Positions 1 to 9,158 of a DNA stretch of 64,000 bases are shown one piece after another. The first letter of the stretch is position 1; each line of letters begins with the position of its first letter. Under the pieces are notes generated by a model, which ran no database searches, was not told the DNA's origin, and was given only the letters and a program-made list of their open reading frames with translations. A program made the position numbers and the translations under genes. This DNA is from Gordonia hirsuta DSM 44140 = NBRC 16056 (GTDB taxonomy: Bacteria > Actinomycetota > Actinomycetes > Mycobacteriales > Mycobacteriaceae): the NCBI RefSeq assembly GCF_000333015.1, contig NZ_BANT01000022.1:1-64000 (forward strand), read 5' to 3'.

Positions 1-610
1 GACGCCGGCGCCTGCTGCGCTGCGTGGCCTCGCCGTCCGTCCCGTCGGCGCTGTCGGCGCTGTCGGTCTTCTCGTCCTGCTCGTCTTGCTCGGACTGCTC
101 GGACTGCTCGGGTTTCTCGGCCTCGTCGGTGTCCGTGGTCTCGGTGCCGGTTGCGGCTTCGGGTGCCGATTCCGCTGTCTCGGTCGAGCCGTCCGCCGGC
201 CCGCTGCCGGCTGCGGTGCGGTTCCGTTCCTCGGCGACCACCGGTTCCGGCGTCGTCGGCGGCAGGAACAGCGGGGCTGTCTCGGCGGCCGCCGCGGCCG
301 GCACGGCCGGCTCCTCGACGGCGACGGCCGAGAAGAGCGATTCGGTCACCGGTGCGACCGTGTGCGCCTGGTCTGCGGGCGCCGCGTCGTCTGGGGCTGC
401 GAGGCGATCGGCGACTGCCTGTGCCTCGTCCCGGCTGACGGACGAGGACGCCGAACGGGCGAGAATGCCCATGTCTTGCAGGTGCGCGAGCGCTTCCCGG
501 CTGGTGATACCCAGCGTTCGGGCGAGCGCATGCACGCGGAGTCGTAGGGGAAATGTTTCCGCCGAATCATCCGATGCCTGTGCATCGGTCGGCGACCCGT
601 TATCGGTCAC
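1..610 (-). CDS. rne: Ribonuclease E, N-terminal part (runs off the left edge)
   Basis: The first 203 codons of a minus-strand gene that leaves the window. RNase E cuts single-stranded RNA in mRNA decay and rRNA processing. The catalytic S1/RNase domains lie outside the window, so the call rests on the N-terminus and on context. Residues about 20-55 (LRVHALARTLGI...ALAHLQDMGI) resemble the IF2-N-type helical module found at the start of mycobacterial RNase E. A long Ala/Pro/Glu linker follows, then an acidic low-complexity run of SEQ/DEQ/DSAD repeats, then a basic RRRR patch. The start is GTG at 610, preceded by AGGAG with 5 nt spacing. The next gene upstream is ndk, as in mycobacteria (rne-ndkA). 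Confidence is limited because the catalytic domain is not visible. Confidence 0.8.
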   Translation of the reverse strand, partial: MTDNGSPTDAQASDDSAETFPLRLRVHALARTLGITSREALAHLQDMGILARSASSSVSRDEAQAVADRLAAPDDAAPADQAHTVAPVTESLFSAVAVEEPAVPAAAAAETAPLFLPPTTPEPVVAEERNRTAAGSGPADGSTETAESAPEAATGTETTDTDEAEKPEQSEQSEQDEQDEKTDSADSADGTDGEATQRSRRRR

Positions 611-836
611 GTGGTCTCCTTGAGACCCCCGGGCGCGTCACTGCGGACTGCGAGGCGACGCGGCCACGCGAGGATCTTCGCTATGTGTGCGGCCGTCTCC
701 GGCCGGGTGTTGTGTGGTCTTCGCGCCGCACAGGACGCCTTGCTTCACAACCATCGTCGCGCGGGCCGTGGGTGACGGCCCCTGCGCGGCTGGTGGTCCG
801 ATCGGGATGCCAAAGTGTGACAGCCCCGACCGGACA

Positions 837-845
837 AGTATCCCA
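837..845 (-). promoter_or_regulatory. Possible extended -10 promoter element for rne
   Basis: On the minus strand this reads TGG-GATACT, an extended -10 (TGN plus GATACT), about 230 nt upstream of the rne GTG. That would give a long 5' leader, which is known for rne in several bacteria. No convincing -35 at 16-18 nt was found. The rest of 611-901 shows no gene. Confidence 0.3.
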
Positions 846-901
846 CACGTTCACCCGAATACTGCACACGGCAGGCGATCGGGTGGAGAACAGGTGACGT
901 C

Positions 902-1318
902 TTACGAGTTCAGGGACGGGAACCAGAGTGCGATCTCGCGCGCGGCGGACTCGGGAGAATCCGAGCCGTGCACGATGTTGAACTGCGTCTGCAGACCGAA
1001 GTCACCGCGAATGGTGCCCGGGGTCGCCTTCTCCACCGGATCGGTGCCGCCGGCCAGCTGCCGGAAGGCCGGGATCGCCCGGTCACCGGCGACCACCATC
1101 GCCACGACGGGCCCGGAGGTAATGAACTCCAGCAGTTCCCCGAAGAAGGGGCGCTCGGCGTGTTCGGCGTAGTGCTCGGAGGCCAGTTCGGTACTGACCT
1201 GCCGCAGTTCGAGGGCGGCGAGGGTCAGGCCCTTGCGTTCGATACGGGCGATCACTTCCCCGACCAGTCCGCGCTGGACGCCGTCGGGCTTGATGAGGAC
1301 GAGAGTCTGTTCAGTCAC
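902..1318 (-). CDS. ndk: Nucleoside diphosphate kinase
   Basis: 138 residues, normal length for the family. It transfers the gamma-phosphate between nucleoside triphosphates and diphosphates through a phospho-histidine. The active-site block NIVHGSDS is intact, with the catalytic histidine at residue 117, and the N-terminal [12 protein letters not shown] strand-loop is typical. The start is GTG at 1318; a TACAGT -10 box lies 8 nt upstream, so the mRNA is probably leaderless or nearly so. It sits between rne and a secreted protein. Assignment is firm. Confidence 0.97.
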   Translation of the reverse strand: MTEQTLVLIKPDGVQRGLVGEVIARIERKGLTLAALELRQVSTELASEHYAEHAERPFFGELLEFITSGPVVAMVVAGDRAIPAFRQLAGGTDPVEKATPGTIRGDFGLQTQFNIVHGSDSPESAAREIALWFPSLNS

Positions 1319-1326
1319 GAGGACAC

Positions 1327-1332
1327 ACTGTA
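1327..1332 (-). promoter_or_regulatory. -10 box of ndk (probably leaderless)
   Basis: TACAGT on the minus strand, 8 nt before the GTG start of ndk. At the usual 6-7 nt from -10 to transcription start, the transcript would begin at or just before the start codon. Confidence 0.55.
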
Positions 1333-1384
1333 CTGCCCGGCCCGACGCCCGCGCGCACCGGTCGCGGCCGCCCGATCTCCGCGG

Positions 1385-1927
1385 TCAGGAACGCGGACAG
1401 TACTGGCGGTCGACCGACCAGACGCCGTAGTCGAACAGGTTGCCCGCCGAAGAGTGCGGGTCGATGATGATCTGCAAGCAGGCTCCCGGTGTCCGCACCG
1501 CTGCGGTCAGTTCACGGCCCATCTGCCGGGCGAGCGCGTCATTGGCCGCACGGTACTGCGGTGGCACAGGCAGGGCACGGATGGCATCTCCCGGGCGCTG
1601 GGCGGCCAACCAGAGGGTGGCATTGCGGGTGGCCAGGTAGCCGAACGCGCCGTTCGGCACGGGCATGGGCGCACCGGGTTCGATCATCTCGTCGGCCGGC
1701 AACGGCCCGGGCACATCCTTCTGCATCTGCGGGCCCGGTGGGGTGCGCTTCTGCTGCTCGGCCAGGTCATCGGTGTCGACGACGGTGGTGTTGGGGATGC
1801 CTCCGGCGAAGACCGCCCCGGGGACGAGCCCCTGCGGGAACGCCTGGGCGGGGGTGCTCACCAACAGCATGGCGGTCAGCGGCAGCACGGCTGCCCCGGC
1901 GACCACCCAGCGGCGACGTCGCGTCAT
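1385..1927 (-). CDS. Secreted protein of unknown function
   Basis: 180 residues from ATG at 1927; a TTG three codons upstream is a weaker alternative. The N-terminus has RRRR followed by a hydrophobic run and an alanine-rich cleavage region ending AQA-FPQ, a classical Sec signal peptide of about 30 residues. The mature part is Pro-rich at first, then a small domain containing two cysteines that could form a disulphide (CLQIII and the near-terminal QYCPRS). I do not recognise the family. It lies between ndk and the DUF4233 membrane protein on the same strand, with 65 bp to ndk and 51 bp to DUF4233. Confidence 0.7.
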   Translation of the reverse strand: MTRRRRWVVAGAAVLPLTAMLLVSTPAQAFPQGLVPGAVFAGGIPNTTVVDTDDLAEQQKRTPPGPQMQKDVPGPLPADEMIEPGAPMPVPNGAFGYLATRNATLWLAAQRPGDAIRALPVPPQYRAANDALARQMGRELTAAVRTPGACLQIIIDPHSSAGNLFDYGVWSVDRQYCPRS

Positions 1928-1978
1928 CTCATCCAATCTCTCGCCCCGACCCGATCTCGGCAGCCAGTGTAACCGAGA

Positions 1979-2377
1979 TCAGAGGGGATGCTGGCCGGGC
2001 AACATCCCGCGCGCGATGCGCCGCTGCACATCGCGCTTGATGTAGACGATGTAGACCCATACGCACAGGAAGACCACGCCCACCACTGCGATGGACCAGT
2101 GGAACAGGACGCCGCCGATGATCACCGGCACCTGCATCCCCAGGTTCGCCGGTAGCGACCACGACCGTCCCTGCATGCCGCTGAGCAGGATCATCACCAC
2201 GCAGAGGATCCCCAGATACAGTCCCGAAGCCCACGTCACCCCGTCGCCGAGGGTCGCCACCACCGGGAAGGTCAGGCCGATGACGATCGCCTCCAGGATC
2301 AGCACCGCGGCGTTGATGCCGCGAAAGCCCTTCCAGGGGTCGGTCGCCGGAGCGGAGAACTCGGGGGTGGCGCTCAT
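1979..2377 (-). CDS. DUF4233 family membrane protein (Rv2446c-like)
   Basis: 132 residues with four predicted transmembrane stretches: about 24-45, 50-68, 82-97 and 98-113. A basic cytoplasmic tail (IKRDVQRRIARG) follows. Its position directly after folC, with a 4-nt ATGA overlap (2374-2377), matches the conserved DUF4233 gene downstream of folC in mycolic-acid actinobacteria. Function is unknown. The overlap implies translational coupling with folC. Confidence 0.85.
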   Translation of the reverse strand: MSATPEFSAPATDPWKGFRGINAAVLILEAIVIGLTFPVVATLGDGVTWASGLYLGILCVVMILLSGMQGRSWSLPANLGMQVPVIIGGVLFHWSIAVVGVVFLCVWVYIVYIKRDVQRRIARGMLPGQHPL

Positions 2378-3774
2378 GCGGGCTCCTTGCCGAACAGTGT
2401 GCGGGCCGCGCCGGCGGTGACCACCGACCCGGTGATCACCACGCCCGCCCCGGACAGGGTCTCGTCGTCGCCCTCTTCGGCCAGCCCGATGGCAGCGGTG
2501 ACCGCGTCCGGCAGGAAGGGCTCGATACGGACCCGGTCCTCGCCGAAGACCTCCACGGCCAGCTCACCGAGCACCTCCGGGTCCACCCCGCGCGTCGACC
2601 CGTTGTAGGTGATGACGACCGAATCCAGGACCGGTTCGAGCTGGTCGAGGAAGCCGCGGGCATCCTTGTCGCCGAGCATCGCGATCACCCCGATCAGCCG
2701 TCGGAAGTCGAATTCCTCGGTCAGGGTGCGGGCCAGGGCAGCACCGCCGTGCGGGTTGTGTGCCGCATCGGCGAAGACGCTGGGGGCTGCGCGCAAACGC
2801 TCCATCCGGCCGGGACTGGCGACCTCGGCGAAGCCGGCGCGGACCTGCTCGACGTCGAGCTGCCGATCGGGTCCTGCGCCGAAGAAGGCCTCGACCGCAG
2901 CCAGTGCCAGCGCGGCGTTCTGACCCTGGTGTTCGCCGTGCAGCGGCAGGAAGATGTCGTCGTACACCCCGCCCAGACCCTGGATCCGCAGCAGCTGCCC
3001 GCCGACGGCGGTGGTCGACTCCAGCACGGCGAACTCCGAGTCCTGCCGGGCCACGACGGCCTCGGCGGCCACCGCCTCGCGCAGCAGCACGTCCATCACC
3101 TCGGGCTGCTGCGGTGCGATGACGGCGACGCAGTCGTCGGGGACGAGCGCGTCCTGGCTCGCTGTGGCGATGATCCCGGCCTTCTCCCCCGCGATCTGCA
3201 CCAGGGTGTCCCCCAGATAGTCTGTGTGGTCCAGTCCGATCGGCGTGATCACCGCGACCGCGGCGTCGATCACGTTGGTCGCATCCCAGCGCCCGCCCAT
3301 CCCGGTCTCGACGACGGCCACCTCGATGGGGGCCTCGGCGAAGGCGGCGTAGGCCATCGCGGTGAGCACCTCGAACTTGCTCATCCGCGGGCCGTCGTCG
3401 GCGGTCGAGGAGTCGTCGACCATCTGGATGTAGGGCTCGAGGTCCCGGTAGGTCTCGACATAGGTCTGCGGGCTGATCGGCTGCCCGTCGATCGCGATGC
3501 GCTCGGTCACCAGCTGCAGGTGCGGGCTGGTGATCCGCCCGGTCCGGCGGCTGAAGGCGCGCAGCAGGGCGTCGATCATCCGGGTCACCGAGGTCTTGCC
3601 GTTGGTGCCGGCGATGTGGATCGAGGGATAGGCGTTCTGGGGGTTACCCAGCAGCTCCATCAGGGCGCTGATGCGGGTCAGCGAGGGCTCGATCCTGGTC
3701 TCCGGCCAGCGGGTGTCCAGTTCGGCTTCGACCGCTGCCAGCTCGGCGAGTTGTGCCTCGCGATCGGTGCTCAC
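2374..3774 (-). CDS. folC: Folylpolyglutamate synthase / dihydrofolate synthase
   Basis: 466 residues, Mur-ligase superfamily. It adds glutamate to folates and can also make dihydrofolate from dihydropteroate, using ATP. The P-loop GTNGKTS is at residues 56-62. The family block [10 protein letters not shown] and the C-terminal ligase-domain motif DAAHNPHG are both present. The start is GTG at 3774; GTGA forms a 4-nt overlap with the valS stop (3771-3773), and its own end overlaps the DUF4233 start, so valS-folC-DUF4233 is a coupled operon. Assignment is firm. Confidence 0.96.
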   Translation of the reverse strand: MSTDREAQLAELAAVEAELDTRWPETRIEPSLTRISALMELLGNPQNAYPSIHIAGTNGKTSVTRMIDALLRAFSRRTGRITSPHLQLVTERIAIDGQPISPQTYVETYRDLEPYIQMVDDSSTADDGPRMSKFEVLTAMAYAAFAEAPIEVAVVETGMGGRWDATNVIDAAVAVITPIGLDHTDYLGDTLVQIAGEKAGIIATASQDALVPDDCVAVIAPQQPEVMDVLLREAVAAEAVVARQDSEFAVLESTTAVGGQLLRIQGLGGVYDDIFLPLHGEHQGQNAALALAAVEAFFGAGPDRQLDVEQVRAGFAEVASPGRMERLRAAPSVFADAAHNPHGGAALARTLTEEFDFRRLIGVIAMLGDKDARGFLDQLEPVLDSVVITYNGSTRGVDPEVLGELAVEVFGEDRVRIEPFLPDAVTAAIGLAEEGDDETLSGAGVVITGSVVTAGAARTLFGKEPA

Positions 3775-6425
3775 CGGGCCGCCAGTTCGTCGAGTTTGGC
3801 GGTGAGGCGCTCCACCTCGGCCACCGCCAGCTCCCGGCGCGCGGTGATCTTGGCGACCACGGCCTCGGGCGCCTTGGACAAGAACTGCTCGTTGCCCAGT
3901 TTGGCGGTGGTGCCGGCCAGTTCCTTTTCTGCGGCGGCCAGATCCTTGGCGGCGCGTTTGCGTTCGGCCTCCACATCGACCTGCCCGGAGGTGTCGATGG
4001 CCACGGTCGGGGTGCAGTCGGACAGCCGCACCTCGACGGTGGCGGTGGCCGAGAAGTCGTCCCCCGGCGCGGTCAGCTTGGCCAGGGACTCCAGGTACGG
4101 ACGGGTTACGTCCAGCTCGGCGGCCAGACCGTCGACCCGGGCGGCGACCCGCTGGCCGGGGTTGAGGCCCTGGTCGCTGCGGAACCGGCGCACCTCGGTG
4201 ACCAGTTTCTGCAGATCGTCGATCGCGGTGGAGGCCGCGGCGTCGCCGGGTTCACCGGAGGCCTGCGGCCAGGGCGCCACGACGACCGATTCGCCGCCGG
4301 TCAGCGCCTTCCACAGGACCTCGGTGACGAACGGCATCACCGGCGACAGGGCCCGCAGCAGCTTGTCCAGGACGGTGCCCAGCACCAGCGCGGTGGATGC
4401 CGCTCGCTCCGGGCCCTCGTGGTTCTGCACCTTGGCCAGTTCCAGGTACCAGTCGCAGACCTCGTCCCAGGCGAAGTGGTAGAGCGCCTCGCAGGCCTTG
4501 GCGAACTCGTAGGCGTCGAAGCCCTCGTCGACCTGGGTCAGGACCTGATCCAGGCGGCTGAGGATCCACCGGTCGGCGACGGTCAGGTCGCTGCGCGGCG
4601 GCAGCTCGCCCACGCGGGCGCCGTTCATCAGGGCGAAGCGGGTGGCGTTGAACAGTTTGGTGGCGAAGTTGCGAGCGCTCTGCGCATTGGATTCGCCGAC
4701 CGAGATGTCGCTGCCCGGGTTGGCTCCGCGCGCCAGCGTGAAGCGCAGGGCGTCGGCGCCGTAGCGGTCCACCCAGTCCAGCGGATCGATGCCGTTGCCC
4801 TTGGACTTGCTCATCTTGCTGCCGTGCTCGTCCCGGACCAGCCCGTGCAGGAAGACGTTCTCGAAGGGCACCGTCGCATCGCGACCGGCCAGTCCGGCGT
4901 CGTCGAGCTTGCCGACGTAGGTGCCGAACATCATCATCCGGGCGACCCAGAAGAACAGGATGTCGTAGCCGGTGACCAGGACCGAAGTCGGATAGAACTT
5001 GTCCAGTTCCGGGGTCTGATCGGGCCAGCCCATCGTGGAGAACGGCCACAGCCCGGAGCTGAACCAGGTGTCGAGCACATCGGGGTCCTGCTCCCAGCCC
5101 GCCGGCGGGGTCTCGTCGGGTCCGAAGCAGCCGACCTGCCCGTCGGGGCCGTACCAGATCGGGATCCGGTGGCCCCACCACAGCTGCCGGGAGATGCACC
5201 AGTCGTGCATATCGTCGACCCAGTCGAACCAGCGCGGCTCCTGGCTCTGGGGGTGGATGACGGTGTCGCCGTTGCGCACCGCATCACCGGCCGCGGCGGC
5301 CAGCGCCTCGACCTTGACCCACCACTGCATGGACAGCCGCGGTTCGATCGTCTCGCCGGAGCGTTCGGAGTGCCCGACGCTGTGCATGTACGGCCGGACC
5401 TCCTTGACGATGCGGCCCTGCTCGGCCAGCGCCTCGCGCACCGCGACGCGGGCCGCGAAGCGGTCGAGCCCGTCGAACCGGGTTCCGGTGTCGGCGATGG
5501 CGCCGGTGGCGTCCATGATGGTCGGCATCGGCAGGTTGTGGCGCAGCCCCATCGCGAAGTCGTTGGGGTCGTGGGCGGGGGTGATCTTGACGGCGCCGGA
5601 ACCGAATTCGGGGTCGACGTAGTCGTCGGCGATCACCGGGATCGTCCGTTCCAGGAACGGGTGCGCCAGCGTCGTGCCGACCAGGTGCCGGTAGCGCTCG
5701 TCGTCGGGGTGCACGGCGATCGCGGTGTCACCGAGCATGGTTTCCATCCGGGTGGTGGCCACCACGATGTGCGGCTCGTCGTCGTTCATGGAGCCGTACC
5801 GGAACGACACCAGTTCGCCGTCGACCTCCTCGAACTTCACCTCGATGTCGCTGATAGCGGTCTGCAGCACCGGCGACCAGTTGACCAGGCGTTCGGCCCG
5901 GTAGATCAGGCCGTCGTCGTAGAGCTTCTTGAAGATGGTCTGGACCGCACGCGAGAGGCCCTCGTCCATGGTGAACCGGTCGCGGCTCCAGTCGACGCCG
6001 TCGCCGATGCGGCGCATCTGCCCGGCGATGGTGCCGCCGGACTGCGCCTTCCACTCCCAGACCTTCTCCAGGAAGGCCTCCCGGCCCAGGTCCTCCTTGC
6101 GGATGCCCTCGTCGGCGAGCCGGTTGGCGACGATGTTCTGGGTGGCGATACCGGCGTGATCCATCCCCGGCAGCCACAGCACCTCATAGCCCTGCATCCG
6201 CTTACGGCGGGTCAGCGTATCCATGATGGTGTGGTCCAGGGCGTGACCCATGTGCAGCGAACCGGTGACGTTCGGCGGGGGCAATACGATCGAATACCCC
6301 GGCTTGTCGCTGGCCGGGTCGGCGGTGAAGTAGCCGGCCTCTACCCAACCGTTGTAGAGCTCTTCTTCGTGCTCGGCGGGATTCCAGGCAGCGGGAAGCG
6401 AACCGTTCGCGTCAGGGGTGGTCAC
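3771..6425 (-). CDS. valS: Valyl-tRNA synthetase
   Basis: 884 residues, class I aminoacyl-tRNA synthetase that charges tRNA-Val. The first signature is [15 protein letters not shown] (HMGH at 58-61) and the second is KMSKSKGN near residue 540. The editing domain lies between them. The C-terminal 70 residues form the usual Ala/Glu/Lys-rich coiled-coil arm ([17 protein letters not shown]...). The start is GTG at 6425, with a TAGAAT box ending 6 nt upstream, predicting a leaderless transcript. It is first gene of the valS-folC-DUF4233 operon. The upstream region carries an unusual cluster of CCGTCAC repeats (see separate entry). Confidence 0.97.
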   Translation of the reverse strand: MTTPDANGSLPAAWNPAEHEEELYNGWVEAGYFTADPASDKPGYSIVLPPPNVTGSLHMGHALDHTIMDTLTRRKRMQGYEVLWLPGMDHAGIATQNIVANRLADEGIRKEDLGREAFLEKVWEWKAQSGGTIAGQMRRIGDGVDWSRDRFTMDEGLSRAVQTIFKKLYDDGLIYRAERLVNWSPVLQTAISDIEVKFEEVDGELVSFRYGSMNDDEPHIVVATTRMETMLGDTAIAVHPDDERYRHLVGTTLAHPFLERTIPVIADDYVDPEFGSGAVKITPAHDPNDFAMGLRHNLPMPTIMDATGAIADTGTRFDGLDRFAARVAVREALAEQGRIVKEVRPYMHSVGHSERSGETIEPRLSMQWWVKVEALAAAAGDAVRNGDTVIHPQSQEPRWFDWVDDMHDWCISRQLWWGHRIPIWYGPDGQVGCFGPDETPPAGWEQDPDVLDTWFSSGLWPFSTMGWPDQTPELDKFYPTSVLVTGYDILFFWVARMMMFGTYVGKLDDAGLAGRDATVPFENVFLHGLVRDEHGSKMSKSKGNGIDPLDWVDRYGADALRFTLARGANPGSDISVGESNAQSARNFATKLFNATRFALMNGARVGELPPRSDLTVADRWILSRLDQVLTQVDEGFDAYEFAKACEALYHFAWDEVCDWYLELAKVQNHEGPERAASTALVLGTVLDKLLRALSPVMPFVTEVLWKALTGGESVVVAPWPQASGEPGDAAASTAIDDLQKLVTEVRRFRSDQGLNPGQRVAARVDGLAAELDVTRPYLESLAKLTAPGDDFSATATVEVRLSDCTPTVAIDTSGQVDVEAERKRAAKDLAAAEKELAGTTAKLGNEQFLSKAPEAVVAKITARRELAVAEVERLTAKLDELAAR

Positions 6426-6431
6426 AGCGAC

Positions 6432-6437
6432 ATTCTA
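6432..6437 (-). promoter_or_regulatory. -10 box of valS (leaderless)
   Basis: TAGAAT on the minus strand, 6 nt (GTCGCT) before the GTG start of valS. It is one base off the TATAAT consensus and correctly spaced for transcription starting at the start codon. Confidence 0.6.
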
Positions 6438-6489
6438 GGGGATCGGCGACTCCGGGCTCTCCTCGGATGCTGCGCACCGCCGGACACAG

Positions 6490-6582
6490 CCGTCACACAC
6501 AGCCGTCACCGCTGTCCACAACCGTCACCGATCGGTGCCAACCGTGACGGCTATGCACACTCCGGCCGAAGATCGGTGACGG
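6490..6582. repeat. Cluster of five CCGTCAC/GTGACGG heptamers upstream of valS
   Basis: Three direct copies of CCGTCAC (6490-6496, 6503-6509, 6522-6528) and two inverted copies GTGACGG (6544-6550, 6576-6582) lie within 93 bp. The third and fifth copies extend to a perfect 12-bp inverted repeat: CCGTCACCGATC at 6522-6533 and GATCGGTGACGG at 6571-6582. CACCGATCGGTG at 6526-6537 is itself a perfect 12-bp palindrome. The cluster lies 53-145 bp upstream of the valS -10 box. It looks like a multi-site operator or a structured RNA/terminator region; which one cannot be told from sequence. Confidence 0.7.
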
Positions 6583-6598
6583 ATATGCCCGTCGCGGC

Positions 6599-6987
6599 TC
6601 AGCCCGGCACACCGAAGGTCGCGATGCCGGGCAGTTGCCAGGGCCCACCGGACGAGATGATCGTGGTGACTCCGACGATCTGTCCCGGACCGGTGTGCAG
6701 CCGCAGACGCAGAGGTCCGCTGAACGGCCCCGGACACGGGCGGACGGTGCCCGAGCCCGACCGCAGCGTTGCAGTATTCGTGTAGTCGAAACGCACCAGC
6801 GTGCCCGCAGCCCCGCGGCGCTCTAACCGCTCCAGGCACCCAGGCCCTGACTCAGGAGTCCCTGCGCCGGCAGTTGCGGCGCAGGAACCGGTGCGGCCAC
6901 CGCCGAGGGCGCTGCCAGCAGGGCTCCGGCGGCCCCCACTGCCGTCGCAGCGGCCATCCTCGACCAGATGGAAGTGATGACGGTCAT
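6599..6987 (-). pseudogene. Small secreted protein, apparently frameshifted
   Basis: An ATG at 6987 opens a good signal peptide (MTVITSIWSRMAAATAVGAAG... ending AVAA-APVPAP), but the frame stops with TAG at 6823-6825, after only 54 residues. A different frame then reads cleanly to 6599 (...GAAGTLVRFDYTNTA... to GVPG), with a balanced, protein-like composition: beta-rich, with a lone Cys in VRPCPGPF. A single inserted base just before the TAG would join them into one secreted protein of about 125 residues. The reading is therefore a broken gene or a sequence error. Alternatives are an independent 54-residue peptide (6823-6987) plus a 65-residue gene from GTG 6796. It occupies the place where Mtb has rpfE, but I see no Rpf domain. 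Confidence 0.45.
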
Positions 6988-7057
6988 GACGACCTCCCGC
7001 CGATGCGATTGCCGTACTGGTGAATCGCTCAGTTGACGACCGTCGTTACCGGACCGA

Positions 7058-7657
7058 TCAGGCGCGGAGCCGGTGCAGATCTTCGGGTGAGTCGACATTG
7101 GTCAGCCATGCCGGATCACTGACGCCGACCCGGTGGGTCTGGATGGCATCGAGGGCGGCGACCATCCGTTGTTCGCCGCTATCGAGCAGGTCCACCAGGA
7201 CCGGCACCACGCGGGTGCGGTAGATCGCTGCCATCGGATGGTCACGACCACCGTCGTGGACCACGACCGCATCGGCAGAGGTGGTCAGCCCGTGCAGCAA
7301 CTCATCGATCAGTTCCGGGGCGATCATCGGCATATCGGTCGCGCACACGAAGGCAGCCGGCGAGTCGGCGGCTTCGGCGGCCTCCAACGCGGCCACCAGA
7401 CCGCCCAGTGGACCGCTGCCGATCGGCTCGGACGTGATCCAGTCGACGTCTTCGACATCGCGCAGCTCGGCGTAGGCCTGGGAGGTGTTCGATGCGGCCA
7501 CCAGGACCGGGGAGCATCGCTGAGCGAGCACATCGGTCACCACCGTCAGCAGTGGTCGCCCCTCCCATTCCATGGAGGCCTTGTCCTGTCCCATGCGCCG
7601 CGAGCGGCCGCCCGCCAGGACGACACCGGCGAGATTGAGTTGTCTGTGCTCGGTCAT
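7058..7657 (-). CDS. mobA: Molybdenum cofactor guanylyltransferase
   Basis: 199 residues, NTP-transferase fold. It links GMP to molybdopterin to make the MGD form of the cofactor used by DMSO-reductase-family enzymes. The nucleotide-binding signature LAGGRSRRMGQDK is at 14-26; the metal-site motif is CATDMPMI, and the C-terminal NVDSPEDL is typical. The start is ATG at 7657. The position between valS and the clp genes matches mobA in Mtb. A second, divergent MobA-like domain is fused to MoeA at 44.8 kb; this stand-alone copy has the more canonical motifs. Confidence 0.92.
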   Translation of the reverse strand: MTEHRQLNLAGVVLAGGRSRRMGQDKASMEWEGRPLLTVVTDVLAQRCSPVLVAASNTSQAYAELRDVEDVDWITSEPIGSGPLGGLVAALEAAEAADSPAAFVCATDMPMIAPELIDELLHGLTTSADAVVVHDGGRDHPMAAIYRTRVVPVLVDLLDSGEQRMVAALDAIQTHRVGVSDPAWLTNVDSPEDLHRLRA

Positions 7658-7712
7658 GCTCACCAGTGTCTCGCAGCGAAGGGCCGCCAACGGGGCGATC
7701 GGCCGAAGCGGC

Positions 7713-8423
7713 TCACTGAATGTGCTCGGTCCAGCGGTAGCCGTCCCACCAGCGGCGCTGGTTCGGATTTCCGGGGTGCTGGTACCAGCCCGGCGGTGGG
7801 CCCATGGCCGGTTGCACCGGGGGCGGTTGCGGCGGGTTCGGGGGCGCCATCGCTGGCTGCACCGGTGTCGACGGCGGCGTGTGCGGAGACTGGCGGTTCT
7901 GATCGGGATCCGGCGGCGCCGAGCGGTGTTCGGGCTGCGTCGCCGGGTAGGCCACCCGGGCTGGTTGCGGTACCGGTCCGGCGGCGCTCGCGGCGGGCAA
8001 CCCGGCTGCCACCGCATTCCGCAGACACGCGACGAAGACCGAACCGTCCTTCTTGCCCACCTGATATCGCAGCGACTGTCCGCTCGCAGCGATCTTGATC
8101 GTGCCGTGAATCAGGCGTCCGGCCATGCTCACCGAGTCGACAGCCGCCAACGGGGCGTCGAACTGCTCCTGAGCCACTTTCGACTCCTGGACGAAGAGGA
8201 ACCGCGAACTGGTCACCACCAGCACACCGTAGGTGATCTGCGCCAGTCTGAAGTCCTCGAACTTGGTCACTTCTTCGCCAGGGGTCGCCAGGCAGATCAC
8301 CTCGACCGTCTCCGTCGGCTGCAGGATCCGGTTGAGCGCCTGAAGCGACTTCTTGCCGCCAGAGGTCGACTTCAATCTGCCGTAAGCGGCCGCGAGATCA
8401 GGCCGCAGATCGGTTGTCCCCAT
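7713..8423 (-). CDS. PH-domain-like protein with C-terminal DUF2510
   Basis: 236 residues. The first 140 look like a bacterial PH-type domain of the YokE/bPH class (LVVTSSRFLFVQ... is the usual core strand pattern). A Pro/Gln-rich linker follows (about 150-205), then a short C-terminal DUF2510 module (PPGWYQHPGNP...RRWWDGYRWTEH) with its usual Trp residues. DUF2510 is common in actinobacterial envelope or membrane-linked proteins. Function is unknown. A strong TATGAT box lies 8 nt before ATG 8423. It sits between mobA and sodC on the same strand. Confidence 0.8.
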   Translation of the reverse strand: MGTTDLRPDLAAAYGRLKSTSGGKKSLQALNRILQPTETVEVICLATPGEEVTKFEDFRLAQITYGVLVVTSSRFLFVQESKVAQEQFDAPLAAVDSVSMAGRLIHGTIKIAASGQSLRYQVGKKDGSVFVACLRNAVAAGLPAASAAGPVPQPARVAYPATQPEHRSAPPDPDQNRQSPHTPPSTPVQPAMAPPNPPQPPPVQPAMGPPPGWYQHPGNPNQRRWWDGYRWTEHIQ

Positions 8424-8431
8424 GGCGCACG

Positions 8432-8437
8432 ATCATA
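8432..8437 (-). promoter_or_regulatory. -10 box of the PH/DUF2510 gene
   Basis: TATGAT on the minus strand, 8 nt before ATG 8423: one base off consensus and consistent with a leaderless or near-leaderless mRNA. Confidence 0.6.
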
Positions 8438-8470
8438 CCGTCACCCGGCCGCCTCACCGGTGAACCCCGA

Positions 8471-9088
8471 TCAGTCCTGCGACCCCGCGGAGATCACGCC
8501 ACACGCCACCCGAGCGCCGGCGTCACCGGTGGCCAGCGTCTCCTCGTCCGGGCCGGGGGTGCCGTCGTTCTGCCGGTACTTGTCCGACGGGATGTTGGCA
8601 AAGTTGTCCGACCCGGCGTGGATGATCAGCGAGGTCCCCTTGCCGGCCTCCAGGTCGGCTTTGGTGAACGAGCTCGAGGTGGTCTCCAGCAGCGCCGAGC
8701 CGTCACCGCGCACCTGCAGCGAACTCAGGTCACCGCTGGAGGGATGTCCGGTGTGGCCCGGGGCCTGGAAGTGCCCACCGGCCGAGGCGAAGTCGGCGGC
8801 TTCGCCCCCGCCGGGCGGCTGCGAGTTCGGTGCGCACTCACCGACCGAATGGATGTGCAGTCCGTGAAAGCCCGGGCTCAGTTTCCCCGGCTCGGTGGTC
8901 TTGACCTCCACCGTCACATAGCCGTCATCGAACTCCAGCTCGGCGGTGGCGATCTGTGCGCCGCTCGCGTCGTGCAGCGGAACCGACAGGGTGTCGCGAT
9001 CATCGTCGGAGGCGCACCCCGACAGTACGACTGCCGCGGCTGCGGCCACGATGGTTCCGGACAGGATTCTGCGGCGTATGACGGTCAT
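8471..9088 (-). CDS. sodC: Cu/Zn superoxide dismutase lipoprotein
   Basis: 205 residues. It converts superoxide to peroxide outside the membrane. The N-terminus is a lipoprotein signal with lipobox LSGC and the lipid-bearing cysteine at 25. The metal-ligand pattern is visible: [24 protein letters not shown] and the C-terminal GARVACGVI, where the second cysteine forms the conserved disulphide. The start is ATG at 9088, chosen over an upstream in-frame ATG because it begins the signal peptide and has a TACCGT -10 box 7 nt upstream. It is a single gene between clpX and the PH/DUF2510 gene. Confidence 0.95.
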   Translation of the reverse strand: MTVIRRRILSGTIVAAAAAVVLSGCASDDDRDTLSVPLHDASGAQIATAELEFDDGYVTVEVKTTEPGKLSPGFHGLHIHSVGECAPNSQPPGGGEAADFASAGGHFQAPGHTGHPSSGDLSSLQVRGDGSALLETTSSSFTKADLEAGKGTSLIIHAGSDNFANIPSDKYRQNDGTPGPDEETLATGDAGARVACGVISAGSQD

Positions 9089-9095
9089 GTCTTCC

Positions 9096-9101
9096 ACGGT
9101 A
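9096..9101 (-). promoter_or_regulatory. -10 box of sodC (leaderless)
   Basis: TACCGT on the minus strand, 7 nt before ATG 9088, fits the TANNNT pattern seen repeatedly in this window. Confidence 0.5.
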
Positions 9102-9158
9102 ACCGGCGGTGCGCTGCACGCAAGGCAGGGCAGCCTCACCGATGGCGGTGCACCGGCG

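Noticed and set aside
6490-6582. CCGTCAC heptamers as a CRISPR array
   Set aside because: Units are 7 bp, in mixed orientation and uneven spacing, with no cas genes.
6426-6598. T-box or riboswitch before valS
   Set aside because: No T-box bulge, specifier loop or antiterminator; the leaderless -10 box lies between the repeats and the start codon.
3753-6785. Very long plus-strand open frame of 1,010 codons
   Set aside because: It is antisense to valS; composition (runs of GVGD, DLVPG, HRR) is typical of high-GC shadow frames, while valS on the other strand has complete catalytic motifs.
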